Numbered from the stretch's first letter, positions 34,034 through 47,700 are shown. The stretch is 64,000 nt of DNA from Chamaecyparis obtusa (GCA_027943335.1 BSBK01005146.1:774001-838000), one strand, 5' to 3'. Notes: generated from the sequence alone by a model not told the origin. Numbers and translations: made by a program.

Positions 34034-35160
34034 TCTGGTTTGTTGATTGAAGAAAGAATTGTATGAATTGAAACAATCCCCTAGATCATGGTATGCAAGA
34101 TTGGATAATTATCTTCTTAAACTTGGTTTCAAAAAAGGTACTACTAACAATAATTTATATTCAAAGTTGATCTTGAAAATATATTGATTATTGAAGTCTT
34201 TGATGATGATATCATTTTTGGTGGTAATAAAAAGTTGATTACAAAATTTGCTAATTAGATGTACAATGAATTTGAGATGTCTATGATCAATGAGATGAAA
34301 ATATTTCTTGGTTTATAAGTTACTCAATCAAAAAAGGAAATTTTCATGTCTTAGTCTAAGTATGTGAAAAAACTGTTGAAGAAGTTTGGGATGGATGGAT
34401 CCAAACCTATTGGTACTCCTATAGTGATTGGTTGTAAATGATCTAAAACTAATGATTCACCTAGTGTAAATCAAACCAAATACAAATCATCGATTTGTGG
34501 ATTGTTATCTATAGATTGTTATACTTGAAAAAAACTAGGTTAGATATTATTAATGCAATATGCATTGTTTCTAGATAGCAATCAAATCCTAATGAATCTC
34601 ATGTTCTTTCAATGAAAAGAATCTTCAAAAATTTGAATGGGATAGTTGACTATGGTCTATGGTATCCTAGAGATGATGATTTCACATTGAGTACCTTCAC
34701 CAATGTTGATTGAGAAGATAATATGCATGATAGAAAGAGTACAAGTGATAGTGCATTCTTCTTAGGAAAGAGGTTAATTACATGGGAAAGAAAAAAGAAA
34801 AAAATGTGTTTCTCAATATACTACTAAAGTTAAATATGTTTTTGATGCTATTAGTTGCACACAAGTGATATGGATGAAACAAATATTGAAAGATCTCAAA
34901 GTAAGTATCAATGAACCTATTGCTATTTACTATGATAACTCAAGTGCAATCAATATTTCAAAGAAACTTGTGTTGCATTAAAAAAAAAGTATCTATCCAT
35001 TAAGTATCATTTCTTGAATGATAAAGTGAGTGAAAAGGATGTCAATATGGAATATGTATCTACTAAAGAGAAAATTTTAGATATCTTCATCAAGCCCTTG
35101 CTGAAGAATACTTTCGAGTATCCTTGAGGTAATCTTGGGGTAATCACCCCTCATGATTAG
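34034..35160 (+). pseudogene. Element C reverse transcriptase C-terminal part and RNase H
   Basis: It resumes with the Copia pattern LKKELYELKQSPRSWYARL, then the polymerase Asp pair in DDDIIFGGNKK near 34210, KIFLGL and GTPIVIGCK. RNase H remnants follow: DRKSTSDSAFFLGKRLITW and STKEKILDIFIKPLLKNTFE. Frameshifts and stops are frequent, more so than in A, which fits its greater age. Confidence 0.85.
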
Positions 35161-35538
35161 AGATAGAGATGCATTGATATGCATCAATATAGTGCTACTA
35201 CAAAGACTAATTTTCATCTAGATTGATGTTTTTGGTGGCTTCTACTTAGGGGGTGTAGTTATTATTATGAGGTATGTTCTTCAATTTTGGGAGAGATATT
35301 TAGTTATATTTGGCTTCTTTGACTTAGTGCATATATGTGCCTTTTCATTGATGTCAAAGAGGGAGAGATGGCCATGTGAAAAACTATGTAAACTAATAGG
35401 GATAGATTGTTTTTTGTTGTAGAAGATTTGTTAGAGAGAATTTGAAAGATATATTGTGGATATTGTTGATAGTATGTTTTCTTGTGAATTGATTTGGTTT
35501 TTCACATCATATGTTTCCATTAATACAAAAGTGGAGAC
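35161..35538 (+). other. Element C 3' leader and decayed polypurine tract
   Basis: No reading frame is seen. The tract before the LTR has decayed to aaaagtggagac (35527-35538). Confidence 0.6.
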
Positions 35539-35746
35539 TATTGGGATACTATGAAAATATGTTCTTTAGAGATCACTATCACATGCTTGAGAGATGTGTT
35601 GTCATTGATGTCAATATATTTCTTTGTTGTGACAGTGGTGTAGGAATGTTAAATGGAATAATTGGATTGGTATGGCTATTGTATTGAAGATCTAATCATG
35701 TGAAGCTACAAATGTGTTGAGGTGTGTTTGTACTTGATCTATGTCA
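35539..35746 (+). repeat. 3' LTR of element C, part 1
   Basis: It starts tattgggatac (TG mutated to TA) after the polypurine tract. It ends with ttgatctatgtca (35734-35746), which recurs in near-identical form at 52639-52651 on the other side of the LINE. Confidence 0.75.
35734..35746. repeat. Target site duplication of the LINE, left copy
   Basis: The sequence ttgatctatgtca recurs as ttgatctatgcca at 52639-52651, a 13-base direct repeat with one mismatch. Length and variability fit target-primed reverse transcription. Confidence 0.7.
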
Positions 35747-35949
35747 AGTTTTGATTAAAAGAAAAAATAGGTTTTGAAGGGACTTGAAACCCTTTACAAC
35801 ATATTAATTTTGAGGAATAAGCATTCCATTAGAAAAAGATAGAAACCAACAAAAAAATAGGCCTAAAAAGAGGCATCCACCCTAACCGAGAAAAAGATAG
35901 AAAAAACCAAAAAAAAAATACCAACCAAAGGAAAAACTAGATCATACCC

Positions 35950-37680
35950 CAATAGAAGCCTCACAAAGCTAACCTCTTTCTTCCTAAGCAACATCTCCTT
36001 TTTCTCCACCTTCATCTATGCCATTATCTAATACATTAATTAGAGCTCTGAGATTAGTGCAAGAAGCCCTCATGATTTCATGACTATGCTAGATGATCTT
36101 GTAAATAGTATCTTTTAAGTTATCCACTCTACCAGTAAGGTTATCCAGAGCTTTCCCTTTATCCTTAAGCTGAGTAAGCCTGGTCTCACTGCACCACTCC
36201 TCCATTTTCTCCTACATCCCATCATACCTTACATCCAACTTATCATACTTCAGATTCAACATCTTACTTTCCTGAAAGCACCATTTACTAAATCTAAAGG
36301 AGTAAAGGGTCTTCGCTTTAGTAATTTGTGAAGCCCCCAGAGTAACTTCCTCTCTGTCATTGAAATCATCAAATAACAACTTAATGGAGGAATCCTTCAC
36401 CCATTGGCTATTAAGATCTTCCTTATCATCCACTATTTTCTCTGAATCATGGGATATAGGGACATCATGCCTAGTACCCTCCACAAAATCATCACCAATA
36501 GGATTATATTTTGCAACCATTTGAACAACTTTCTGAACTAAATATTTCAAATTATTAGAATCAAGGGTAATTTTCTCACTAGCAATACCTTCAATGTTAG
36601 GAGGAACATCATTCATAGACTCTAGAATAAAATTGTCATCCTTCACCAAAGACTGATCTTCATTTTTCTCATTATCCAAACCCTATCTTTAACCTTCTTC
36701 TAGGCTTCATTCTCCTCACCAGAATCCTCAGTCTCTTCTTTATCCCCATACTAGTTAGAAGCCATGGTTGTGGAAACATTATCCTCATTAGAAGAGATCT
36801 CCAGCTAAGAGTCTTCCTCCTTGCTACTATCATTAGAGATAGAATCCTTCTTTCTAATAGTCAACCCACCTTTATTCAAGCTCCCCTCAATGTAACCCTC
36901 TAATTTCCTCTTTCCCATAGTCAAGGTCTTGTTTAAGGGTTCAAGAAATTTATCCCTAATATTATCAAAGATTAATAAAATAAGGCCCTCATGCAATACA
37001 AACTTTTCAGCCTTCTTTTTGCTCACCATAAGACTCTTGGTCAAAGAGCTATGCAAGTAATATAGAAAAAAACTAGGTCTTTGTATCTAAAATGGTTCAG
37101 GAGCACAAAATGGTACTACTGATACCTATTAAAATGACCATCCATAGTTACATAATCCATAATCACAATCAAAACTTTTTGCCAAACCTCCTTAATTTTA
37201 TTAACATCAAAGAAACCATTTACTTTGGCATCACTAAATTTTCCTTTCTCCTTGAAAGATTTCAAATTTTTTTAAGCCACCATATCTAAAACCTTATGAT
37301 TTCTATATAAATCCAGATCCTTGTTGGGAATGCCAGTGAAATTGGTGATGAGGTCAACCTTCTTCCCATCAATCATAACAAATTTGTTCTACCATCCATC
37401 AAAAAAATTATATGCGATAGCCTTATCATATCAATGGAGCTTCTCTAGATAGGGAGTTAAGCCTCCCTTCATTAGCTTCTTCCACACCACAACCATCTCC
37501 TTCACCTCTAGGAAGTTATTAGACTATTCCCTTCTCAAATCCTCTCCCATCATTTTTTCTTTTAGTCTAAGGAAAATCTTCAAAATCTCAACACAAGAAG
37601 TGCCCAAAAATAAACCTTTAGTTAAATGATCAAAGATAGAAAAAATTGCCGTAAAACATGTGAAAAGACATCATTATTAT
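35950..37680 (-). pseudogene. Extra LINE ORF downstream of RNase H, unknown function
   Basis: One frame can be followed on the minus strand from about 37670 to 36800 with only a few stops; it then shifts and continues to about 35950. It reads LTKGLFLGTSCVEILKIFLR, KEMVVVWKKLMKGG, AYNFFDGW, FVMIDGKKVDLITNFTGIPN and KEVWQKVLIVIMDYVTMDG. Next come a Lys-rich part (LTMGKRKLEGYIEG), an acidic part (36212-36679) and a coiled-coil-like end (DNLTGRVDNLKDTIYKII). The order of globular, basic, acidic and coiled-coil parts parallels ORF2 of B and D, although sequence similarity is weak by eye. Plant LINEs usually end with RNase H, so this is an addition. Function is unknown. Confidence 0.6.
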
Positions 37681-37742
37681 TGCTGCTTCCGTGAGTCCAT
37701 CTTTTCCAATCACCACCTATGTGAGCCATAGTCCTCAATCTA

Positions 37743-38460
37743 TTAACCATCATTAATTGGTAACTTTCCTTCTTTACAAGTGATCTTGTCGTAATCAATA
37801 TTGGCTTTGATATCATCATTTAGATCATTGTAATCCTCCCAAATAGTGATGCCATTAGACTTAACCCCATGGTTAGCCAATATGTCTTCCACATTGTTAC
37901 ATTCCCTATAAGCATGTGATATGTGGACTTTAGAAAAAGAATTAATAATATTTTTGGCCTTTTCAATTGAGTTCTCTATATTATATGAGGGGGAAAATTC
38001 ACCTCTAAGACATTTGACAATGTTCATAGAGTCCCATTCCATCCAAATGTTCTTGAAATCTAAATTTTTGGCAAGGGTTAAAGAATAGTAAGCTCCCAGG
38101 GCTTCAACCACATGGTTGGTTTGAGAACCCAAAGGGACTAAGATATAATCCAAGAGATTTCCTCTGCAATCTCTTATGACCCCCACCACTCCTAGGAGGA
38201 CCAAGATTTCCTTTAGCCACTCCATCAACATTAATTTTGACCCATCCATCAGGAGGTGAAGTATAGACACAATTATCTCTATTTTTTTTTCTCGATCTGG
38301 TATTATTTAAGTTCCAATAATCCATCAAATGCTTGTTTCCATCCCCATTCAGGAAGAATTTGGTCACCATATTTTCATAAATACCGCTAACAATTTTTTC
38401 TACAACCACAGAGGGATGAGATTTATTCTCTCTAAAAATTCTATTGATTCTCTCCTTCTA
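37743..38460 (-). pseudogene. LINE RNase H (RVT_3 type)
   Basis: Two overlapping frames together give PDGWVKINVDGVAKGN (first catalytic Asp), a frameshift near 38200, then GVIRDCRGNLLDY, WMEWDSMNIVKCL and HAYRECNNVEDILANHG. This is the RNase H domain that closes ORF2 in many plant LINEs. Confidence 0.85.
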
Positions 38461-38589
38461 CAAATTCCACGCGAGATGAGGGGCCACCAAATTCCAAGCA
38501 CAAAAAAATTTCTCATAAGAACTTAGATAAATTCACTATTGGAAGAACTCCTATAGAGAGAGAGGGAAAACCCAACTGATATTCCATTT

Positions 38590-38988
38590 TAGCTAGAGGA
38601 ACGACCATACCCGTTGAGAAAAAAAACAATGCAAGAAGAGGTGACTAGAATCCTCTTCATTTGAACAACAAAAACAACATTTGTTAGGAAGGAAGAAACC
38701 CCTTTTTATAAGATTATCCATAGTTAGAGTCTTATTTTTAATGAAAATCCAGTAAAAGATTTCAATTTTAGGGGTTAGAATATTGTTCCAGGGTTTTGAC
38801 CAAAAAGGATTGATGAAAGGATTATCAAATTGTAGATTTATAGAAAAAGAAACTAAGAACTGACCAGAAGGATTGATCCCCCACACACTGAAATCTTCCC
38901 TATCATTACAAATTTGTTGGGTTAAAAGAGCTTTTCTTATCTTAATAAGAGAATTACTTACAAGATGTAGGCCTTCCCAGCTACTACA
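38590..38988 (-). pseudogene. LINE zf-RVT region, downstream part
   Basis: It reads FSVWGINPSGQFLVSFSI, then PWNNILTPKIEIFYWIFIKN and LPNKCCFCCSNEEDSSHLFL, the Cys/His cluster typical of the zf-RVT domain between reverse transcriptase and RNase H. Element E separates it from the upstream part at 48010-48290. Confidence 0.85.
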
Positions 38989-41900
38989 TGTTGGCTCTTG
39001 GTTTAGCAAGATTTTAACTACCTTTATTAATGTAGAGATATACCTATGGGGTAGCTTACTTCCCATAATCAGTATATTCATACAAGAACAAAGACCAATG
39101 AACAAAGCACTAAGGCTTTCTACACTTTTAACTCTGTAGAATTTAGGTGGGTGCACCTAGGATTAGGATCACTTAATCTCAACCTTTTCTACTAATCCTC
39201 ACAAAGGAGATATGTGCCCATAATACTTGTTGTTATCTATGACATAAAGAGATGGGATGTGAAGCTAAGAACACTATCAAATTACTCACAAATAAAGCAG
39301 GGGCTATTGCTATTAAGTCCATAATTACTGACTTAAAGATTTAAAATTTAATTTGTTTGTCTTGGGGTAGAATTGTTAGACAATAAAGAACACTTGTTTT
39401 GAAAAAATGTCTATGACCAATACCTTATCCATTGGGCATATTCAAAAACAATTCCTCACTATATTATCGATTCTTATCATTCACCTTGCAAATAAAAATC
39501 AAATGAGAATCTCACTACTTACAAATATACTTCTTAATACCTTGTTATTCTGTTAGGTTATATCAAGTATTTACTTAACTTTTCAAGTTAACAACAAATA
39601 TATCAAAACATATAGATTATGTCTATAGCTATTGATCTTGAGGTCATCAGCTCACAAGATAATAGGAAATAACAAACTATTAAACATGAGACAAGATTTT
39701 GAGCTATTATGGAAATTCTAATATTAGTTGCCAAACTAATACATGAGTGAGTTACTGAACATAGAATACTCCACAAATGAATAAGAAAACTATAGATTCA
39801 TTAAGATCTTTGTAAAATAGAGAGGTTGTAGACCTCTTCTACCAATCCTTGGATGCAAGCCTATAGAACTGAGTCTATCTTTGGTGTCTTGCAAATGATT
39901 CTTCTTTTCAACCCCAGAAAGAACTCTTAGGACCAACTTTGAAGATATTTACAGAGAATTTGAAACCCCTCAAGGTTACCAAAAATTGGAACCCCTTACT
40001 AAATGATCTTGGAAATCCTTATAAAGGATTGCAACAAGCTTGGGATCATTTAGGTCAAAATTAGGGAAACAATGTCACTTCAATAACATGAAAACATGAA
40101 AAAATTTATTACCAAAGTGACAAGGAAGAAACCCTAATTTAATCATAAAATATCAAAGACAAATATGATATCTTTTACATTATGGAAACCCTGCCAGTCA
40201 AACTACAAATTAGGGCATGATTCTCTTTATCCTTGCAAGAAGAACATCATCACAAATATCTCATCTACCCTTGCATGCAAGGGACATAAAAGCTTTGATA
40301 ATTTGGCCCAAACATAACTGCTGCATCAAGAAAGCTTCTCGTAAAATACCAGATTTAGGGTAGAAAAACAAAATCAAATCATATTTGGCCCAACCACCAT
40401 AGAGTATATTCAATTTCCCAACTACAAATTTTTCCTTATAGCCCAAGAAGAAATTAGATTTGATTGTTTGTTCCTCTGGCACGTCGACACTTGTATTTTT
40501 TGCAAACCCTAGCTTAGAAAATTGAAAAATGGACCGATAATGGTTAATTTATCATTTTTAAAACATGGCCATCGATATTGTTTCTTCTTGGCACATCGAA
40601 TGATCCTTATAATTTGGCAAAAGTCAACTAGGCTTTCAAAAGTCTAGCCACATCATCATTCTTCATAACCAATAAAAAACAAGCACTTCGGATCAACTTG
40701 GCACTGAGGACCCACCTTGAACTTGGTCTTTATCATTTGGAAAATTGGATGACTATCACAAATCCATGATGAACATCTATCCCACATCTTCCCTTTATGG
40801 AGTTACAAACTCTGTTGGATATTCTTGGACTTGTAATGTCTTTATGTTAACCTCGGAAAGCTTCTCCTTAACCATAAGTCATCTGGAAAACTGGTGACTG
40901 AAGGCATTCACTAGGTTGTGGCACATTTTACTTAACCTAGGTCATGTCTAGAGATCACATGAACAAAGGCCTTCATGTGATCACTTAATATATCCTTGAC
41001 CTAAGGTTTCATTCTGAGAACAAGCGGCCAACATCCGATCATGACTACATCAACGACCCAGATTCCATCTTAGAAAGCTCCTTGTTCTTTAACTCAACCT
41101 CCATCTAGTGATCCAGTAATTGAAGGAATGTTGTGATCGCTCAATGTTTGTCTTAACCCAAGTCTAGTTCAGAGATCAGGCGACAAAGGAATTTGTGAGA
41201 TCTTATGATCATTTCTTGACTAGAGAATACGTGACCACCTCTTGATAAAATTTTCATCAACGGTCCATATTCTAACTCCAAGCCTTTACCTTTGACCCAG
41301 CTCTATCCAATGATTCAATGACTGAAGGAATTCTTTGAATCACCAAGTCTTTTCATAACCCCGAGTTCCATCAAGTGAATAAGCGCTAGCCATTGATCTG
41401 ATCATCATCCTATGGTCCTTGTTGAGTCTCAAAACCCTTTAACTTAACTCATCTCAACGTGGTGAACATGTGACTAAGGCAGTCTCCATACCACTTGATA
41501 AAATCCTAAACCCAGGTTAGACTCAGAGAACACATGGACAAAGGCATTCTCCAAGTCACTAGATAAATTCTTGACCTCGGGTTAAATGAAGAGAACACAC
41601 GAAAGCCTCAGTCGCTAGATCACTGAATAAAAGACTCAACTATGGGTTTTATCTAGAGAACTAGCGTCAGTCATTGCTCAAGATCTGCATCAACCATTCT
41701 TATTTAAACTTTGAATGCTTCCTACCTTGGCTGGTTTATCTAGAGAATCAATGACTGAAGGAAAAATTAACCGTTCTCTAGGTCGCTGGATGTTAAGAAC
41801 TTAACCACCCAGACTAAGAGATCACATGACTACATAGTCACTGGATTGCCAAATAAAAAGACCAACTGCCCAAGAACTTAGAGATTTAGTGAATATAATT

Positions 41901-42256
41901 AAACATGTGTAAGAAAAGGTTTTAAGTGGCCAGGAAAAAGGTAACAAAGAAATAGAAATGGCTAGGGCTTTTGGACTTAGACAATTTTATGAAACCCTAG
42001 GACATGGATAAACCCTATTTCTTAGACCTTAAAACAACCATATCTCTCTCATTTTAATACTTGCGCACATGCAATCTTAAATGAGGCTTGGTGAAAACTT
42101 GATTAATCTATGGCTAAGGGCGCAAGCCATAAAACTTTATATATCTTCTTCGTAGACCAAAACAAGATGCAACAGGACATGGAAATTTTCTAGGGTTTTT
42201 TGTAGGAATAGACCATTTTCATAGGATTTCTCATTTTATAGGAAAATGGGCTAATA
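38989..42256 (-). repeat. 3' LTR of element E
   Basis: Pairs with 44731-48009. Its right terminus has mutated to aata. It contains about 14 degenerate tandem units between about 40890 and 41870. Confidence 0.9.
40890..41870. repeat. Degenerate tandem array in the left LTR of E
   Basis: About 14 units of 60-90 bases each begin near tctagagaa or cagagatca, continue with a gcgac/tgac-like word and gaaggcattc, and end with cttgaccta or cttaaccca. Consecutive units are clearly related but diverged. The same array lies in the other LTR (46610-47610). Confidence 0.65.
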
Positions 42257-42470
42257 GTGGCTCCGACTACGGATGTATGCCTCTTGCAGGCATAGCAAGA
42301 ACTTAGAATCTTTGGAAGAAGCAGACTACCCACTAGACAAAAACTTGGAGGGCACCTCTCAAAGACTAACAAACTAAAAATAGGAAAGAAAGAAGAAACA
42401 CACAACTGAAAGGGAAAAAAATTACAAGATTTAAAAATTCACTTGGTGGCACTAGGCCACTGAAGGAAAA

Positions 42471-44195
42471 TCAAGACCCTCCTGAATCAAAAGTCTGATT
42501 CTCATCCACATATGAAACCTGCCATCTAAAAATGTCATGACAATTTTGTTGCCAACATATGTGATCAATTATGGGCTGAAGAATAAAATTACATTTTTCA
42601 CTGCCCATGCTTTTCCAATCATAGCCACCATCTTCATACTCCAAGAAGTATGGAGTATCATTTATCTCTTCTTGATGACTGGAAATATAAAATTTATCTA
42701 GTAATGCATTGAAGAATAGACTGCAATGATTTTGATGCATTACAATAAACTCACCTGACTGGGAAGCAACTGGATCTTTAGATTCATCTTCATCAGATAC
42801 TTCAACCACTGAGCAACTTGGCTCCTCAATAATATCTTTATGAATTAGATCATGAACCAAGTGCAAAATCTTTTCACAAATATTGTGACACAGGGACAAC
42901 TGTTCTGCATCATTATTTCCAAGAAAATTTCTATCCCAATCATTGAAAACATTGTCTTCAACACTGTCATAGTCACTATCATACTTATTAAAAGATGAAA
43001 AAGGGAATGAACAAGAAACTTGTTCATCACTGGAATTTTCATGATAGAATAACACATTGTCATGGCCTTTATCTTATTCTTTTGCAGACTTTCTACATGA
43101 GGTGAACTCAAGAAAACATGGATCACTTTCTTCATCACTTTGGACACCTACCTCATTATCAGTGTCAAAGCATACATCAATTGGGTACTAGATAATAGAG
43201 TCCACATCAAGGGCATACCTTCGAAAATCCATAGCCAAGAAAGCTGAAATCTTCTTAGTGCTTAATGGACCTTTAACCTCATCTTCATTTTTTTTGGTCT
43301 CATTTCTGATGCTGCAAACATCTTTCTTATCTAGAACAAGCACTAAAATTCCCTAATTCACATTGTCTTGTGCAAAGCAATCACTATAGAAAATTTGATC
43401 TGCATCATATTCATCTTTTTGTTGCTTGCACAAAACACTCGTATACTGAGATAATAATGTTGTCCTCTTATGCTGATAAAAGGGAAGATCGACAAACTTG
43501 ATGGAAACACTATTAAGTGTAGAATCTTTGCCAACATCTTGATATCCACTGACCTCATTGTCAACATCATAATAAATATCCTTAACACAAATAGAGTTAG
43601 CATCATCATCATTACTTTATGCATAATGAGGATCAACATCAGAACAATTGGCCTCTTCATGATAAACATAAAGAACTACCAGTTCCCTCAATCTTTTGTC
43701 CTCCTCTAACTACCAAACCTCAACATTAGAATCTACAAGTTTCTTCTTGAGAGTAGCAATCTTGATGAGAAAAATTTCATAATCAGAATTGTGGATGGTG
43801 GGATCAACAGAGATACTAATGTCTTGCACCTGATCTTCATTATTTTCTTCATACCCATCCATATCAGCTCCTTCATCAAATTTTTCTATAAATATTGCTC
43901 CTAATATATCCCAAGAAGGGATTGAACATGAAGGAAGGGATACAAACCAATCCCTTTCACTATGTGAAAGAGGTTGCACAAGAAACCTCATGGAAACATC
44001 TTCATGCTCAACATCCATTTCTCCAAATAAATCCATGAGATCATCTACATGTTGGCTTGTCAAAACTGATCTATCAACCATGAATCTTGGCAAGCCTTCC
44101 CCATTCTCAGTAGAAAAGTCATTAGGGGCACCTTCAATGCCATGAAAACAAAAGGGCCTATATTCCTCCATAAGGAACTGCCCACTATCTTTCAT
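42471..44195 (-). pseudogene. Element E Gag-like protein with long acidic tail
   Basis: A single frame of 575 codons from ATG 44195 is broken by only five stops (TAG or TAA) and no frameshift. Residues 70-110 carry a Ty3/gypsy Gag signature: MRFLVQPLSHSERDWFVSLP followed by SIPSWDILGAIFIEKF. The remaining 450 residues are Asp/Glu-rich (for example YDSDYDSVEDNVFNDWDRN) with no zinc knuckle, protease or pol motif. It could form particles only with partner enzymes from a related gypsy element, which is an inference. The well-preserved frame suggests a fairly recent insertion or selection before it. Confidence 0.75.
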
Positions 44196-44702
44196 CCCTT
44201 TACACTAGTGCTCAACACTTGATAGGGAAACATTCTTCACAAATTATTTTCATAAAATAAAGGCATATGAAAATCAAAATACCTAGAAGTACTACAGTTG
44301 AAACTTAGCTTGTTGACTGGGAAGCATGGCAGATCTAGAGCCTTGTTTGTAGCTCAATCAGGTTATTTGCTTTGTAGAGTCGCCACCTATTTGAAGAGGA
44401 AAATATTGTGCTTATTTTTGTATCTCCTTCTAATCAACACAAAACTTCACCTGGCCTTTGAAAACTATTTATCAGGAATACAAATAAATAATTTTATACA
44501 CTGATCAAATAGAGAACTCAGAGTCACCACTCACAACTTGGTGAGATGATATAATTTTTTGAATCTGACTCTATACTTTCAATGGTAACCACTAAATACG
44601 ATAAACAAGCTAGTCAGGAGTCTAGCTCAACTTGTACCCACATTATTTATAGCTTATTTATAACACCAGAGATATCAAATTGGATTTAGCATGACTATTG
44701 GA

Positions 44703-44730
44703 TCTCTATCCCCTAGTAGAGTCACCATTT
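44703..44730 (-). other. Primer binding site region of element E
   Basis: Next to the 5' LTR the minus strand reads aaatggtgactctactaggg. The tggtgactct core resembles primer sites of plant Tat/Athila gypsy elements and differs from the tRNA-Met site used by A, B and D. Confidence 0.6.
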
Positions 44731-47700
44731 TGTTGGCTCTTAGTTTAGCAAGATTTTAACTACCTTTATTAATGTAGAGATATACCTATGTGGTAGCTTA
44801 CTTATCACAATTAGTACATTCATACAAGAACAAGGACCAATGAACAAAGCACTAAGGCTTTCTACACTTTGAACTCTATAGAATTTAGGTGGGTGCACCT
44901 AGGATTAGGATCACTTAATCTCAACCTTTTCTACTAATCCTCACAAAAAAAATATGTGCCCATAATACTTCTTGTTATCTATGACATAAAGAGATAGGAT
45001 GTGAAGCTAAGCACACTATCAAATTACTCACAAATAAAGGAGGGGCTATTGCTATTAAGTTCACAATTACTGACTTAAAGATTTAGAATTTGATTTGTTT
45101 GTCTTGGGGTAGAATTATTAGACAAGAAAGAACATCTATTTTGAAAAAATGTCTGTGACCAGTCCCTTATCCATTGGGCATATTCATAAACAATTCCTCA
45201 CTATATTGTTGATTCTTATCATTCACCTTGCAAATGAAAATCAAATGTGAATCTCACTACTTACAAATATCCTTCTTAACACCCTACTATTCTGTTAGCT
45301 TAAGTCAAGCATTTACTTAACTTTTCAAGTTAACAACAAATATATCAAAACATATGGACTATGTCTGCAACTATTGATCTTGAAGTCATCAACTCACAAG
45401 ATAATAGGAAATAACAAACTATTAAAAAGGGGAAAAGATTCTGAGCTATTATGGAAATCCTAATATTAGTTGCCAAACTGATACAGGAGTGAGTTACTGA
45501 ACATAGAATACTCCACAAATGAATAAGACAACTATAGATTCATTAAGATCTTTGTAAAATAGAGAGGTTGAAGACCTCTTCTACAAATCCTTGGATACAA
45601 GCCTATAGAACTGCGTCTATCTTTGGTCTCTTGCAAATGATTCTTCTTTTCAACCCCAGAAAGAACTCTTGGGAGCAACTCTAAATATATTTATAGAGAA
45701 TTCAAAACCCCTCAAGGTTACCAAAAAATGGAACCCCTTACTAAATGATCTTGGAAATCCTTATAAATTATTGCAACAAGCTTGGGATCATTTAGATCAA
45801 AATTAGAGCAACAATGTCATTTCAAAAACATGAAAATAGGAAATAATTTATTACCGAAGTGACAAGGAAGAAACCCTAAGTTAATAAAAATATCAAAGAC
45901 AAATTTGATATCTTTTACATTATGGAAACCCTAGCAGTCAAACTACAAATTAGGGCATGATTCTCTTTATCCTTGCAACAAGAAAATCATCACAAATATC
46001 TCATCTACCGCCGCACGCCAAGGACATAAAAGCTTTGACAATTTGGCCCAAACATAACTGCTGCATCAGGAAAGCTTCTGGCAAAATACTAGATTTAGGG
46101 CGGCAAAACAAAATCAAATCATATTTGGCCCAACCACCACTGAGTATATTCAATTGCCGAATTGCAAATTTGTCCTTATAGCCCAAGAAGAAATCAAATT
46201 TGATTGTTTGTTCCTTTGGCACACTAACGCTTGTATTTTCTACAAACCCTAGGTTAGAAAATTCAAAAATGGACTGACAACAGTTAATTTATCATTTTTA
46301 AAACATGGCCGTTGATCTTGTTTCTTCTTGGCACATCGGATGATCCTTATAATTTGGTAATAGTCAACTAGGATTTGAAAAGTCTAGCTACATCATCATT
46401 CTTGACAACCAATCAGAAACAAGCACTTCAGATCAATTTGGCACTAAGGACCCACCTTGACCTTGGTCTTTATCCTTTGGAAAATCAGACGATTGTTGCA
46501 AATCCATGATGAACATCTATCCTACATCTTTCATTTGTGGAGTCACGACCTCCGTTGGATCTTCTTAGACTTGCAATCTCTTTATCTTAACCTTGAGATT
46601 CTTCTCCTTAATCATAAGTCATCTAGTGAACTGGTGACTGAAGGCATTCGCTAGGTCGCAACACATTTTACTTAACTTGGGTCATGTCTGGAGATCATGC
46701 AAACAAAGACCTTTGCATGATCGCTTAATATATCCTTGACCTAAGGTTTCATTTAGAGAACAAGCGACCAACGTCTGATCATGGCTGCATCAACGACCCA
46801 AATTCAATCTCAAAAATCTCCTTATTCTTTTACTCAACATCCATCTAGCGATGCAGTGACTGAAGGAATCTCATGATCATTCAATGTTTATCTTAACCTA
46901 AGTCTGGTTCAGAGATCACATGACAAAGGCATTTACGAGATCTCATGATCATTTCTTGACTAATGGTTACATTTAGAGAATACGCGACCACCGCTCGATC
47001 CACTTTTCATCAATGGTCCAGATTCTAACTCCAAGCCTTTACCTTTGACCCAGCTCTATCCAATGATTTAGCGACTAAAGGAATTCTCTGAATCACCAAG
47101 TCTTTTCATAACACTAAGTTACATCAAGAGAATAAGCACTAGCCGTTGATCTGATCATCATTCTATGGTTCTTGTTGAGTCTTAAAACCCTTTAACTTAA
47201 CTCATCTCAACCTGGCAAACACGCGACTGAGGCAATCTCCAAATCGCTTGATAAAATCCTTGACCTAGGTTAGACTTAGAGAACATGCAAACAAAGGCAT
47301 TCTCCAAGTCACCAGATAAATGCTTGACCTCATGTTAAATCATGAGAACATGTGAGAGCCTCAGTCGCCAGATTGTTGAATAAAAGACTCAACCATGGGT
47401 TTTATCTAGAGAACTAGCACCAACCATTGATCAAGAGCTGCATCAATGGTTCTTATTTAAACTTTGAATGCTTCCTGCCTTGGCCAGTTTATTTGGAGAA
47501 TCAGTGGCTAAAGGAAAAATTAACTGTTTGCCAGATTGCTAGATGTTAAGAACTTAACCACCCAGACTGAGAGATCACATGACTACACAGTTGCTGGATT
47601 GCCAGATAAAAATACTAACCACCCAAGAACTTAGAGATTCAATGAAAATAATAAAACATGTGCAAGAAAAGGTTTTAAGTGGCCAAGAAAAAGGTAATAG

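Noticed and set aside
40890..41870. Possible CRISPR-like array
   Set aside because: Units are degenerate along their whole length with no constant repeat and unique spacer structure, and the setting is an LTR in a plant genome.
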